In this document: positions 6,510 to 14,607 of the stretch, one piece after another
How the letters are laid out: each line of letters begins with the position of its first letter
Numbering within the stretch: position 1 is the stretch's first letter
Assembly (NCBI GenBank): GCA_947173915.1
Contig: CAMWGZ010000009.1
Location: 1 to 15,763 of the forward strand
DNA from: an uncultured Alistipes sp.
Lineage (GTDB): Bacteria > Bacteroidota > Bacteroidia > Bacteroidales > Rikenellaceae
Direction of reading: 5' to 3'
Length of the DNA: 15,763 bases
Program-made: the position numbers and the translations under genes
The notes under the pieces: model-generated
Seen by the model: only the letters and a program-made list of their open reading frames with translations
Databases searched by the model: none
Told to the model about the DNA's origin: nothing

Positions 6510-7442
6510 ATGAAAAAAGAAAACATCAAGTCGTTCGGATTGCAGGCGTTTTTCGTGGTTTTGCTGGCGGTCTCTCTGTTCGTTTCGCCGGCAGTGGCGC
6601 TTTTTGCGGGCATCCTGTTCGCACTCCTGCTCGGCAACCCCTTCCCGGCGCATAGCAAGAAGGCTTCGAAACTGCTGTTGCAGTGGTGCGTGGTGGGACT
6701 CGGCTTCGGAATGAACTTCCACGAGTCACTGGCCGCCGGACGCGACGGCATGATCTTCACGGTCGTGTCGGTGGTCATGGTCATGGTGGTGGGCGTGCTG
6801 GTGGCCCGGCTGCTGCGCGTGGACCGCAAGAGCGGCTACCTGATCGCTTCGGGCACGGCCATCTGCGGCGGCAGCGCCATCGCGGCGGTGGCTCCCGTGA
6901 TCGATGCCGACGAGAACCAGACCTCCCTGTCGCTGGCGACGATATTCATTCTCAATGCCGTTGCGCTGTTCGTATTCCCCGTCGTCGGCCGCTGGCTGGA
7001 GATGGGGCAGGTGCAGTTCGGCACCTGGGCCGCCATCGCCATCCACGACACCAGTTCGGTCGTGGGGGCGGGTGCCGCCTACGGCGAGGAGGCGCTCAAG
7101 GTGGCTACGACCGTCAAGCTGACCCGTGCGCTCTGGATCATTCCCCTCTCGCTGGTCTCGGCGCTCATCTTCCGCCAGAAGGGCAAGAAGGTGCAGATTC
7201 CCTGGTTCATCCTCTGGTTCATCGCGGCGATGCTGCTCAACACCTACTGCACGCTGCCGGAGCAGCTGACGCACGGCATCTCGGTCGCCGCCCGCAGCGG
7301 TCTGTCGGCCACGCTCTTCCTGATCGGCGGCGGACTGTCGGTCGATGTGATCCGCAAGGTGGGCCTCAAGCCGCTCGTGCTGGGTGTCGTGCTGTGGGCC
7401 GTCATCTCCTTCGTCTCGCTGGCCGTCATCCTGATGTTGTAG
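6510..7442 (+). CDS. YeiH-family (UPF0324) putative sulfate exporter-type membrane transporter
   Basis: The product is a 310-residue polytopic inner-membrane protein with about ten hydrophobic segments (for example 12-42, 80-103, 141-160, 205-220, 231-246 and 286-309). Family hallmarks are GLGFGMNF (63-70), the SGTAICGGSAIAAVAPVI segment (114-131), and AIHDTSSVVGAGAAYG (177-192). The last includes the conserved His-Asp pair typical of UPF0324 proteins, and GLSATLFLIGGGLS sits near the C-terminus. The length is normal for the family. Databases call these putative sulfate exporters, but direct biochemical proof is limited, so the substrate stays open. The gene is monocistronic: it has its own promoter, an operator-like repeat upstream, and a strong terminator 19 bases past the stop. 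The start is the ATG just downstream of the promoter. Confidence 0.88.
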   Translation: MKKENIKSFGLQAFFVVLLAVSLFVSPAVALFAGILFALLLGNPFPAHSKKASKLLLQWCVVGLGFGMNFHESLAAGRDGMIFTVVSVVMVMVVGVLVARLLRVDRKSGYLIASGTAICGGSAIAAVAPVIDADENQTSLSLATIFILNAVALFVFPVVGRWLEMGQVQFGTWAAIAIHDTSSVVGAGAAYGEEALKVATTVKLTRALWIIPLSLVSALIFRQKGKKVQIPWFILWFIAAMLLNTYCTLPEQLTHGISVAARSGLSATLFLIGGGLSVDVIRKVGLKPLVLGVVLWAVISFVSLAVILML

Positions 7443-7460
7443 CGGGGCGCGGACGAAAAG

Positions 7461-7490
7461 AAAAGGGGACTCGATTCCGAGTCCCCTTTT
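7461..7490. terminator. Bidirectional intrinsic terminator between the YeiH-family gene and gap
   Basis: A perfect 13-base stem (7461-7473 with 7478-7490) closes a 4-base loop. The arms are AAAAGGGGACTCG and its complement, so the plus strand ends in a T run and the minus strand in another. It lies between two convergent genes, 19 bases after one stop and 19 bases after the other, and can serve both. Confidence 0.92.
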
Positions 7491-7508
7491 TCCCTTTCCG
7501 GGAGGCTG

Positions 7509-8537
<1,029 letters not shown>

Positions 8538-8565
8538 TTAAGTGAATATGATCCCTTTTCTGCGA

Positions 8566-8580
8566 CTTTGTTAGTCAAAG
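8566..8580 (-). repeat. Small inverted repeat at the gap transcription start
   Basis: CTTTG-N5-CAAAG straddles the predicted start of transcription (about 8575). It could be an operator or a stem at the very 5' end of the messenger; five paired bases are too few to be certain. Confidence 0.25.
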
Positions 8581-8581
8581 A

Positions 8582-8613
8582 CAAAATTACGCACTTTTGG
8601 CGGGATAAGCAAA
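8582..8613 (-). promoter_or_regulatory. Promoter of gap
   Basis: On the minus strand TTTG (8613-8610), a 20-base spacer and TAATTTTG (8589-8582) match the Bacteroidetes consensus well. The leader to the ATG at 8525 is about 50 bases and AT-rich. Confidence 0.72.
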
Positions 8614-8617
8614 TATT

Positions 8618-8638
8618 CTGCCGATTTATTTCCGGCAG
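8618..8638 (-). repeat. Inverted repeat just upstream of the gap promoter
   Basis: CTGCCG-N9-CGGCAG, a perfect 6-base inverted repeat with an AT-rich centre, abuts the -33 element of the gap promoter. It could be a regulator-binding site, or the tail of termination signals from the mla-type operon, which reads toward it on the same strand. Confidence 0.35.
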
Positions 8639-8645
8639 TGCCATT

Positions 8646-8684
8646 CCCGCGCGGGCCGCTCCGCCCGCCCTCCGGCGCGGCGGG
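8646..8684 (-). terminator. GC-rich inverted repeats after mlaF, possible terminator without T run
   Basis: Directly after the mlaF stop codon there is a hairpin CCCGCC-N9-GGCGGG (8684-8664). It overlaps a second one, GCCCGC/GCGGGC (8668-8651), and a palindrome CCCGCGCGGG (8655-8646). No T run follows on the minus strand, so a standard intrinsic terminator is not shown. These may act as pause or RNA 3'-end stabilising structures. Confidence 0.35.
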
Positions 8685-9449
8685 TCATCTTCCGGAGAAG
8701 ACGTTGGCGCGGGCGCGCTTGGCCATCGCCGAGGCGAAGACGAAGGCGTTCAGCTCGGGGTTGTCCGCCTGGAGTATGTCGTCCTTGGTGCCCTCCCACC
8801 ACTTGCGCCCCTCGTGGATATAGACGATCTTTTCGCCGATCTCCATCACGGAGTTCATGTCGTGGGTGTTGATGATGGTCGTGATGCCGTATTCGTGCGT
8901 GATTTCGTGGATCAGGTTGTCGATCACGATCGAGGTCTGCGGGTCGAGTCCCGAGTTGGGTTCGTCGCAGAAGAGGTATTTGGGGTTGAGCACGATGGCG
9001 CGGGCGATGGCCACGCGCTTGATCATGCCGCCGCTCAGCTCGGCGGGGTAGAGCCCGCCGGCGTTGCGGAGCCGTACGCGCTGGAGGCAGAACTCGACCC
9101 GCGCGCGCTTCTCCTCCTCGCTCTGCTCGGTAAAGAGGTCGAGCGGCAGCTGGACGTTCTCCGCGACGGTCGAGGAGTCGAGCAGCGCCCCGCCCTGGAA
9201 GATCATGCCGATGTCGCGGCGGATCGCCTTGCGCTCCCTGAACCCGAGGGCCGTGAAATCGGTGTCGTCGTAGCGGATCGTGCCCGAATCGACCGGGTGG
9301 AGTCCCACCAGACTCTTCAGCAGCACCGTCTTGCCCGAACCGCTCTTGCCGATGATCAGGTTGGTCTTGCCGGTCTCGAATTCGGCCGATATGTCGTCGA
9401 GCACGGTGTGGCCTTCGAACGATTTCGAAATATGTTCCGCGGTTATCAT
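8685..9449 (-). CDS. mlaF: MlaF-like ABC transporter ATPase (phospholipid/outer-membrane asymmetry system)
   Basis: This is the cytoplasmic ATPase of an MCE-type lipid transporter that moves phospholipids between inner and outer membranes. It has 254 residues with all ABC motifs: Walker A GKSGSGKT (34-41), Q85, signature LSGGM (138-142; the LSGGM form is typical of Mla-type ATPases), Walker B YLFCDEP with D162 and E163, the D-loop SGLD, and H-loop H196 in NTHD. The ATG at 9449-9447 overlaps the MlaE stop in an ATGA, so the two proteins are coupled in translation, as expected for complex partners made in fixed ratio. A permease-specific C-terminal tail of about 30 residues follows the ATPase core. 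The periplasmic MCE protein (MlaD equivalent) is not encoded in this window. Confidence 0.9.
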   Translation of the reverse strand: MITAEHISKSFEGHTVLDDISAEFETGKTNLIIGKSGSGKTVLLKSLVGLHPVDSGTIRYDDTDFTALGFRERKAIRRDIGMIFQGGALLDSSTVAENVQLPLDLFTEQSEEEKRARVEFCLQRVRLRNAGGLYPAELSGGMIKRVAIARAIVLNPKYLFCDEPNSGLDPQTSIVIDNLIHEITHEYGITTIINTHDMNSVMEIGEKIVYIHEGRKWWEGTKDDILQADNPELNAFVFASAMAKRARANVFSGR

Positions 9450-10189
9450 ATGAGCAGGATTTGCGTGAGGATCAGGTTGAAGATCATGATGACGATCGAG
9501 CTGGCGACCACCGCCCGCGTCGAGGCGGTGCCCACTTCGAGCGAGTTGCCCTTGGCGTAGTAGCCGAAGAAGGCGGAGATCGAGGTGATGATGAAGGCGA
9601 AGAAGGCCATCTTGATCAGCGTATAGACGATCGAGTAGGGGCGGAAGTCGTAGAGGAGTCCTTCGATGTAGTCGTCCGGAATCATGATGCCCGTCAGGAC
9701 GGAGATCGCGTAGCCGCCGGCGATGCCGATCAGGATGCTCAGGATCGCCAGGAACGGAAAGAAGAAGACCGTGGCCACGATCTTCGGGAGGATCAGGTAG
9801 GAGGCCGAATTGACACCCATGATCTCCAGCGCGTCGATCTGTTCGGTGATGCGCATGGTGCCGATCTCGGAGGCGATGCTCGATCCCACCTTGCCGGCCA
9901 GGATCAGCGCCACGACCGTCGAGGAGAATTCGAGGATCATCGTCTCGCGCGTGGCGTAGCCGATCAGGTACTGCGGAATGAAGGGCGATTCGAGGTTGAT
10001 CGACATCTGGAGCGTGATGACCGCGCCGATGAAGACCGAGATGATGGCCGTCAGTCCGATCGAGTCGAGTCCGAGCGCCTCCATTTCGCGGACGATGCGG
10101 CGGCGGTAGATCGACATCTTTTCCGGACGCGAGAAGACCTTGCCCATGAGCAGGGTGTAGCGGCCGATCTGTTCGAGTATCTTGAGCAT
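9446..10189 (-). CDS. mlaE: MlaE-family ABC permease
   Basis: This is the inner-membrane permease that pairs with the adjacent MlaF ATPase. The product is 247 residues with about five hydrophobic segments (for example 45-64, 85-104, 134-165, 186-207, 227-247). The family loop MRITEQIDALEIMGV (112-126) is intact, and before it LAGKVGSSIASEIG (97-110) matches the conserved MlaE cytoplasmic stretch. An amphipathic N-terminal helix with a basic patch (RPEKMSIYRRRIVREM) is also usual for the family. The gene starts 7 bases after the stop of the DUF4834 gene and ends in an ATGA overlap with mlaF. Assignment to the Mla/TGD lipid system is by family; the lipid carried is not shown by the sequence. 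Confidence 0.92.
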   Translation of the reverse strand: MLKILEQIGRYTLLMGKVFSRPEKMSIYRRRIVREMEALGLDSIGLTAIISVFIGAVITLQMSINLESPFIPQYLIGYATRETMILEFSSTVVALILAGKVGSSIASEIGTMRITEQIDALEIMGVNSASYLILPKIVATVFFFPFLAILSILIGIAGGYAISVLTGIMIPDDYIEGLLYDFRPYSIVYTLIKMAFFAFIITSISAFFGYYAKGNSLEVGTASTRAVVASSIVIMIFNLILTQILLI

Positions 10190-10196
10190 GGCGGGA

Positions 10197-10583
10197 TTAC
10201 TGTTCGTTCTTGCCGGAGTCGGGCATCTCTTCGAAATCGACGTAGTCGCCCACGTCGCGGCGGACCCGTTTTTCGGGGGTGCCGGAGGTGGTGCGGATCT
10301 TTACCTCGCCCTCGCGGTTGCGGGGGGTGTGTCCGCCGCCGGCCGTGCCGGAGCCGAACTGCTTCTCCATGTCGCGCCGCATGCGGTAGAGCTTCCAGCG
10401 GAACGAGAAGACGATCGCTGCGAAGAGCAGCATGATGCCGAGTAGGGCATATACGACAAACATGGCGATACCCTCCAGCACCGAGGGTGCGAAGAGCGCC
10501 AGCAGCAGGAGCAGCAGACAGAAAAGCGGATTGCGCCGGACGAAGCCGGCCAGACCGTCGATAAGAGCCGTCAGAAAATTCAT
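10197..10583 (-). CDS. DUF4834-like small membrane protein
   Basis: The product is 128 residues of unknown function. Two hydrophobic helices (about 20-33 and 38-60) are separated by a very short loop. They are followed by a basic juxtamembrane stretch (RWKLYRMRRDMEKQ) and a long hydrophilic tail rich in G, T, R and E. The tail ends in VGDYVDFEEM, a motif I associate with DUF4834 proteins of Bacteroidetes. The chosen ATG at 10583 comes after the -7 box at 10621-10614; an ATG at 10637 would lie upstream of that box. The gene leads an operon with mlaE and mlaF, 7 bases before mlaE, which suggests an accessory role in the same membrane complex. That role is inference. The family call rests on the tail and the topology alone. 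Confidence 0.7.
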   Translation of the reverse strand: MNFLTALIDGLAGFVRRNPLFCLLLLLLALFAPSVLEGIAMFVVYALLGIMLLFAAIVFSFRWKLYRMRRDMEKQFGSGTAGGGHTPRNREGEVKIRTTSGTPEKRVRRDVGDYVDFEEMPDSGKNEQ

Positions 10584-10613
10584 CGGTTCGGGAATCGTTG
10601 GTTTATAATGAGA

Positions 10614-10621
10614 CAAAGGTA
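10614..10621 (-). promoter_or_regulatory. -7 box (TACCTTTG) for the DUF4834-mlaE-mlaF operon
   Basis: TACCTTTG on the minus strand fits TAnnTTTG and lies 31 bases ahead of the ATG at 10583. It is divergent from the purB -7 box about 55 bases away. The -33 element is not clear. Confidence 0.55.
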
Positions 10622-10674
10622 GAAAAAAATCGGCCATTAGCGGCGGGCAGGTGCGATTTCTCGATTAAAAGTGC

Positions 10675-10682
10675 TATTTTTG
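10675..10682 (+). promoter_or_regulatory. -7 box (TATTTTTG) for purB
   Basis: TATTTTTG fits TAnnTTTG, 29 bases before the purB ATG at 10712. A good -33 TTTG is not seen at the expected spacing, so the promoter may be of moderate strength or activator-dependent. Confidence 0.55.
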
Positions 10683-10711
10683 AACCGGAAATCAAATCAA
10701 TCGAAAATATT

Positions 10712-12061
10712 ATGTTGCTGGACAAACTCACTGCCATTTCTCCCGTCGATGGCCGCTACCGCAATCAAACGGAGAAACTGGCCGATTATTTTTCGGAATA
10801 CGCACTGATTCGCTACCGCGTGCGGGTCGAGGTGGAATATTTCATCGCCCTGTGCGAGCTGCCGCTGCCCGAACTGCGGGCGGTGGATCCCGCCTCGTTC
10901 GAGGCGCTGCGCTCCGTCTATCGCGACTTTACCGAGCAGGATGCACTGCGCGTCAAGGAGATCGAGTCCGTGACCAACCACGACGTGAAAGCCGTCGAGT
11001 ACCTGCTCAAGGAGAAGATGGACGCGCTGGGCCTGTCGGACTTCAAGGAGTTCGTGCACTTCGGGCTCACGTCGCAGGATGTGAACAACACGTCGATCCC
11101 GCTCACGCTCAAGGATGCGATCGCGGAGGTCTATCTGCCCGAGGCCGAGGAGCTGGTGGCGACGCTGCGCGCGATGGCCGAGGAGTGGCGCGGGGTGCCG
11201 ATGCTGGCGCGCACGCACGGTCAGCCGGCCTCGCCCACGCGTCTGGGCAAGGAGATCGCCGTATTCGTGGAGCGGCTCGACAAGCAGCTCGCGCAGTTGC
11301 GTGCGCTGCCCGTGCCGGCCAAGTTCGGCGGCGCGACCGGCAACTTCAACGCACACCACGTCGCCTATCCCGCGATCGACTGGGTGGCTTTCGCCAACCG
11401 CTTCGTCGGCGAGCGGCTGGGGCTGGAGCGTTCGCAGTACACCACCCAGATCGAGCATTACGACAACCTGGCGGCCATCTTCGACAACCTGAAGCGCATC
11501 GACACGATCCTGATCGACCTCTGCCGCGACGTGTGGACCTACATTTCGATGGAGTACTTCAAGCAGCGCATCAAGGCGGGCGAGGTCGGTTCGAGCGCCA
11601 TGCCCCACAAGGTCAATCCCATCGACTTCGAGAACGCCGAGGGCAACCTGGGCATCGCCAGCGCCGTGTACGAGCACCTGGCCTCGAAGCTGCCCGTCTC
11701 GCGCCTGCAACGCGACCTGACCGACTCGACCGTGCTGCGCAACATCGGCGTGCCGATGGCCCATGCGCTGATCGCGCTGCGCTCGCTCAAGAAGGGGCTG
11801 GGCAAGCTGCTGCTCAACCGCGAGGCGATCGACCGCGACCTGGAGAACAACTGGGCCGTCGTGGCCGAGGGCATCCAGACCGTGCTGCGCCGCGCGGGCT
11901 ATCCCTCGCCCTACGAGGCGCTCAAGGCCCTCACGCGGACCAACGCCCACATTACCCGCGAGTCGATCGCCGCGTTCGTGGCCGAACTCGATGTCGAGGA
12001 GTCGGTGCGCGAGGAGCTGCGCGCCATTACCCCGCAGAGCTATACGGGCGTGTTCGAGTAA
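10712..12061 (+). CDS. purB: Adenylosuccinate lyase
   Basis: PurB acts twice in purine synthesis, releasing fumarate from SAICAR and from adenylosuccinate. The product is 449 residues, close to the E. coli-type enzyme (456). Three conserved regions are present: TSQDVNNTSIP (120-130), ARTHGQPASPT with catalytic H169 (167-176), and the flexible signature loop GSSAMPHKVNPIDFENAEG (293-311), which carries the catalytic serine. The N-terminal LTAISPVDGRYR is characteristic of this subgroup. The ATG at 10712 was preferred over an in-frame ATG at 10598 because the latter lies upstream of the -7 box and gives an N-terminus with no family resemblance. The gene is monocistronic, followed 22 bases later by an intrinsic terminator. 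Confidence 0.97.
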   Translation: MLLDKLTAISPVDGRYRNQTEKLADYFSEYALIRYRVRVEVEYFIALCELPLPELRAVDPASFEALRSVYRDFTEQDALRVKEIESVTNHDVKAVEYLLKEKMDALGLSDFKEFVHFGLTSQDVNNTSIPLTLKDAIAEVYLPEAEELVATLRAMAEEWRGVPMLARTHGQPASPTRLGKEIAVFVERLDKQLAQLRALPVPAKFGGATGNFNAHHVAYPAIDWVAFANRFVGERLGLERSQYTTQIEHYDNLAAIFDNLKRIDTILIDLCRDVWTYISMEYFKQRIKAGEVGSSAMPHKVNPIDFENAEGNLGIASAVYEHLASKLPVSRLQRDLTDSTVLRNIGVPMAHALIALRSLKKGLGKLLLNREAIDRDLENNWAVVAEGIQTVLRRAGYPSPYEALKALTRTNAHITRESIAAFVAELDVEESVREELRAITPQSYTGVFE

Positions 12062-12082
12062 TTCCCGGACGGCCCGCGCCTG

Positions 12083-12132
12083 AAGACGGATGCGCTCCTG
12101 CGGTTTGGAACGGGGGCGCATCCGTCTTTTTT
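12083..12132 (+). terminator. Intrinsic terminator of purB
   Basis: A 13-base stem pairs 12083-12095 with 12116-12128 (core GACGGATGCGC with GCGCATCCGTC) around a 20-base loop. A run of six T residues occupies 12127-12132. It begins 22 bases after the purB stop. Confidence 0.9.
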
Positions 12133-12208
12133 CGAATCGCTTTTCCGGAGGTTGTCCGGATGGCGCTGCGCGAAATTGCGGCCAGCGGCCGGGATTGTGT
12201 CTTAGGAA

Positions 12209-12240
12209 TTTGCAAGTGTGTCGATTCCTGCGTATATTTG
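12209..12240 (+). promoter_or_regulatory. Promoter of the DUF4836 lipoprotein gene
   Basis: TTTG (12209-12212), a 20-base spacer and TATATTTG (12233-12240) form one of the best consensus matches in the window. The ATG at 12264 follows 24 bases later, with an A-rich stretch (about 12249-12258) in front of it, as often seen before Bacteroidetes start codons. Confidence 0.75.
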
Positions 12241-12263
12241 CGAATAAGTTAAAAAAGAATTTT

Positions 12264-13814
12264 ATGAAGAAAATCGTTCTCTGCTTCGCCTTGTGCGTCG
12301 CGTTGCTGTCCGTTTCGTGCGGTAAGAGGGATTACCGCAACTTGCTTCCGGCCGACGCTTTCACGGTCGTTTCGGTCAATCTCGCAACACTGGCCGAAAA
12401 GTCCGATGCGGGCGAACCCACCGAGACGCTGCTCTATCGTCAGATCGAGGAGGCGTTGGGCGAGGATATACCGGAAGACGCTCGCCGGGAGCTGCTCGCC
12501 CTGGCGGCCGATCCCGAAAAGAGCGGACTGGACCTGCACAGCGAACTTTTCGTGTTCTGTACGCTGGATGATGTCGCGGCCGGACGTTTCATGTGCGGTC
12601 TGCTCGGCAAGGTAAGGGACCGGGCCGCCGTGAGGGAGTGGCTCGACTGGGCCGGAGCCGCCGGTCAGACGGTCGAGGAGAAGGGGCTTACTTTGGCTCG
12701 GGGGATTCTTCCGTACGGTTATCCGGAGGTAGTCGCTTTTGACGATGAGGCTCTTCTGTTGCTCTTTTCCTCCGATCCGACGAGCGATATCGAGGCTGCC
12801 GCACGCCGCTTGTTCGCACAGAAGCGCTCCGAGAGCCTGATGCATCGTCCGGAGCTGGCGCAAGCCTTCGAGTCGGGAAACGATATCGTGCTGGCGGCCG
12901 ATTACGGGCGTATTTTCTCGCAGGGAATGGCTCAGATGGCGATGGGCATGAACTCGCTTCCGGGAATGGAGTTCCTTGCCGAGATGTCGTATGTCCTCCC
13001 CATCAATTTCGAGAAGGGGCGGATCGTCTCGAAGGTGTCGCTGTTTTTCGACAGCAAGGAGGCCGAGGCGCAGTATCGTGAATTTACCTCGGGAGCGGGG
13101 AAGATCGACGGCGGATTTCTCAAGTCGCTGCCCGGCGGCAATCTGGCTCTGATGGCTTGGAACATGAACGGGGCCCGGGTTTACGCCATGTTGCAGCAGG
13201 TGCCGATGTACTCGATGATGCTGGCGATGGCTCCTCAGGTGCAGACGATTCTGGAGGCGATCGACGGCGATGTCGCCTTTGCCGTTCACGGGCTGGACGC
13301 TGAAACCGACAACCCCGAAGTGACTCTCCTCGCGACAACCGCGAATCCGGGGATCGTGAAGAGCATTCTGGAGTTGGTGACTCGGGCCGAAGAGTACCAT
13401 GCCGGGATGTATCGTCTGAAACTCGATGCGCGCAGTGCGCTCTATTTCGGCGAGCGTGACGGACGCTTCTATGCGACGACCGTGCCCTGCATGGCCGCTT
13501 CGCTGGCCGAGGGATGCGCCGACTTTACCGACGCTTCGGCTGCGCTCCCCCTGTTCCGCGGGGCTTACGGTGCGATGGCGGTCGATTTCGATGAGATCCG
13601 GCAGTTGTTGAGCTTGAGCCGCAATGCGGTTTCGGCGGAGGATTATGCGGTGGCGATGGAGTTGCTGCAACTCTTCGAGAAGATCGAAGTAAGAGGCGAG
13701 ACGCGGGATCGGGGGATCGTCGTGGTCGAGATGACCGACAAGGAGCGCAACGCAGCCGCAACGATCTATTCGCGGATCGAGGAGATGTGCGGCCGGGCGC
13801 TTGCGGAGGAGTAA
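12264..13814 (+). CDS. DUF4836 family putative lipoprotein
   Basis: The product is 516 residues. The N-terminus MKKIVLCFALCVALLSVSCGK is a lipoprotein-like signal with the acceptor cysteine at 19. The position three before it is S rather than the usual L or V, so lipidation is likely but not certain. The next segment RNLLPADAFTVVSVNLATLAEKS resembles the start of DUF4836 proteins, as do DPEKSGLDLHSELFVF, LPINFEKGRIVSKVSLFFDSKEA and the closing MTDKERNAAATI. The bulk looks like repeated alpha-beta units; methionine is frequent in the middle (about 210-330). The family has no known function and is largely restricted to Bacteroidetes. The gene has its own promoter and terminator and is probably monocistronic. 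The ATG at 12264 was taken because the upstream in-frame extension includes the promoter. Confidence 0.8.
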   Translation: MKKIVLCFALCVALLSVSCGKRDYRNLLPADAFTVVSVNLATLAEKSDAGEPTETLLYRQIEEALGEDIPEDARRELLALAADPEKSGLDLHSELFVFCTLDDVAAGRFMCGLLGKVRDRAAVREWLDWAGAAGQTVEEKGLTLARGILPYGYPEVVAFDDEALLLLFSSDPTSDIEAAARRLFAQKRSESLMHRPELAQAFESGNDIVLAADYGRIFSQGMAQMAMGMNSLPGMEFLAEMSYVLPINFEKGRIVSKVSLFFDSKEAEAQYREFTSGAGKIDGGFLKSLPGGNLALMAWNMNGARVYAMLQQVPMYSMMLAMAPQVQTILEAIDGDVAFAVHGLDAETDNPEVTLLATTANPGIVKSILELVTRAEEYHAGMYRLKLDARSALYFGERDGRFYATTVPCMAASLAEGCADFTDASAALPLFRGAYGAMAVDFDEIRQLLSLSRNAVSAEDYAVAMELLQLFEKIEVRGETRDRGIVVVEMTDKERNAAATIYSRIEEMCGRALAEE

Positions 13815-13842
13815 CCGCCGGGCTGCGCCGATGATTCGGAAT

Positions 13843-13883
13843 CCGGGACGGTCGGCGGGCACACCGTCCCGTCCCGGTTTTTT
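13843..13883 (+). terminator. Intrinsic terminator of the DUF4836 gene
   Basis: CCGGGAC (13843-13849) pairs with GTCCCGG (13871-13877), followed by six T residues (13878-13883). An alternative inner pairing GGGACGGT with ACCGTCCC (13845-13852 with 13863-13870) competes with it. It lies 28 bases after the stop, and would also limit read-through into the ABC genes. Confidence 0.8.
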
Positions 13884-13962
13884 GAGCATGCGGTGTCCGT
13901 GTGTCGTCGGACGGGACGTTTCGGCGGGACGCTGCCGGTACTGTTTTTTGGATAAGCTGAGA

Positions 13963-14607
13963 ATGGAAACAATCGAGTTGTCGCGGGTCGTGCCCGCCGT
14001 TTTTGCCGACAATCCCCCCGTGCGGTCGCAGGTGTGGGGAGGCGAGGTCGCGATCGTGCGGGGCGACTGCTGTCTGATCGAGGCCGCCTCGGGAACGGGC
14101 AAGTCCTCGCTATGCGGTTTTCTGTACGGATACCGGCGCGATTATGCGGGGGCGATCCGTTTCGACGGGGAGGATATCCGCACCTTCGGTGTGAAGCGGT
14201 GGAGCGAGGTGCGCCGCCGCATGCTGGCGATGACCTTCCAGGGGCTGCGCCTTTTTCCCGAGCTGAGCGCGCTGGACAACGTGCGGCTGAAGAACGACCT
14301 GACGGGATTCCGCTCTGAGGCATGGATCGGGGAGCTGTTCGCGGCACTGGGGATCGCGGACAAGCGCGACGAACCGTTGGAGCGGCTCTCTTTCGGGCAG
14401 CGGCAGCGGGTGGCTTTCGTGCGGATGCTCTGTCAGCCGGCCGACTTTCTGATACTGGACGAGCCGATGAGCCACCTCGACGAGCGGAATGCCGCCGTCA
14501 TGGCCGAGCTGCTGCGCGAAGAGCGGCGGCAGCGCGGGGTGGGGATCGTCATTACGTCGGTCGGCAAGCGGCTGTCCATGGATTACGATAAAATATTGAC
14601 GCTATGA
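13963..14607 (+). CDS. ABC transporter ATPase, MacB/LolD-like, with divergent motifs
   Basis: This 214-residue cytoplasmic ATPase is encoded directly before a MacB/FtsX-type permease and is presumably its motor. Motifs in order: Walker A AASGTGKS (41-48), in which the first glycine is alanine; Q-loop Q93 in TFQG; RLFPELSALDNV, common in LolD/FtsE-like proteins; signature LSFGQ (142-146) instead of LSGGQ; Walker B FLILDEP with D166 and E167; and D-loop SHLD. The usual H-loop histidine (VTHD) is replaced: the segment reads ITSV with S199 at that place. The ATG at 13963 was chosen because the upstream in-frame extension contains the preceding terminator and lacks homology. The stop overlaps the permease ATG in an ATGA. 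No good promoter is seen in 13884-13962; only a poor -7-like sequence is present near 13939. Confidence 0.85.
   Translation: METIELSRVVPAVFADNPPVRSQVWGGEVAIVRGDCCLIEAASGTGKSSLCGFLYGYRRDYAGAIRFDGEDIRTFGVKRWSEVRRRMLAMTFQGLRLFPELSALDNVRLKNDLTGFRSEAWIGELFAALGIADKRDEPLERLSFGQRQRVAFVRMLCQPADFLILDEPMSHLDERNAAVMAELLREERRQRGVGIVITSVGKRLSMDYDKILTL

Noticed and set aside
10697..12121. Minus-strand open frame of 474 codons opposite purB
   Set aside because: purB signatures are intact on the plus strand; the antisense frame runs through the purB terminator.
13895..13912. Inverted repeat GTCCG-N8-CGGAC between terminator and ABC gene
   Set aside because: Only five paired bases in GC-rich DNA with several local GGGAC repeats; expected by chance.
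13939..13950. Possible -7 box before the ABC ATPase gene (TACTGTTTTTTG)
   Set aside because: The spacing inside TAnnTTTG is wrong (extra bases before TTTG) and it ends only 12 bases before the ATG, too near for a usual leader.
12249..14102. Minus-strand open frame of 617 codons opposite the DUF4836 gene
   Set aside because: It spans a terminator and the start of the ABC gene, and has no signal peptide or recognised domain.
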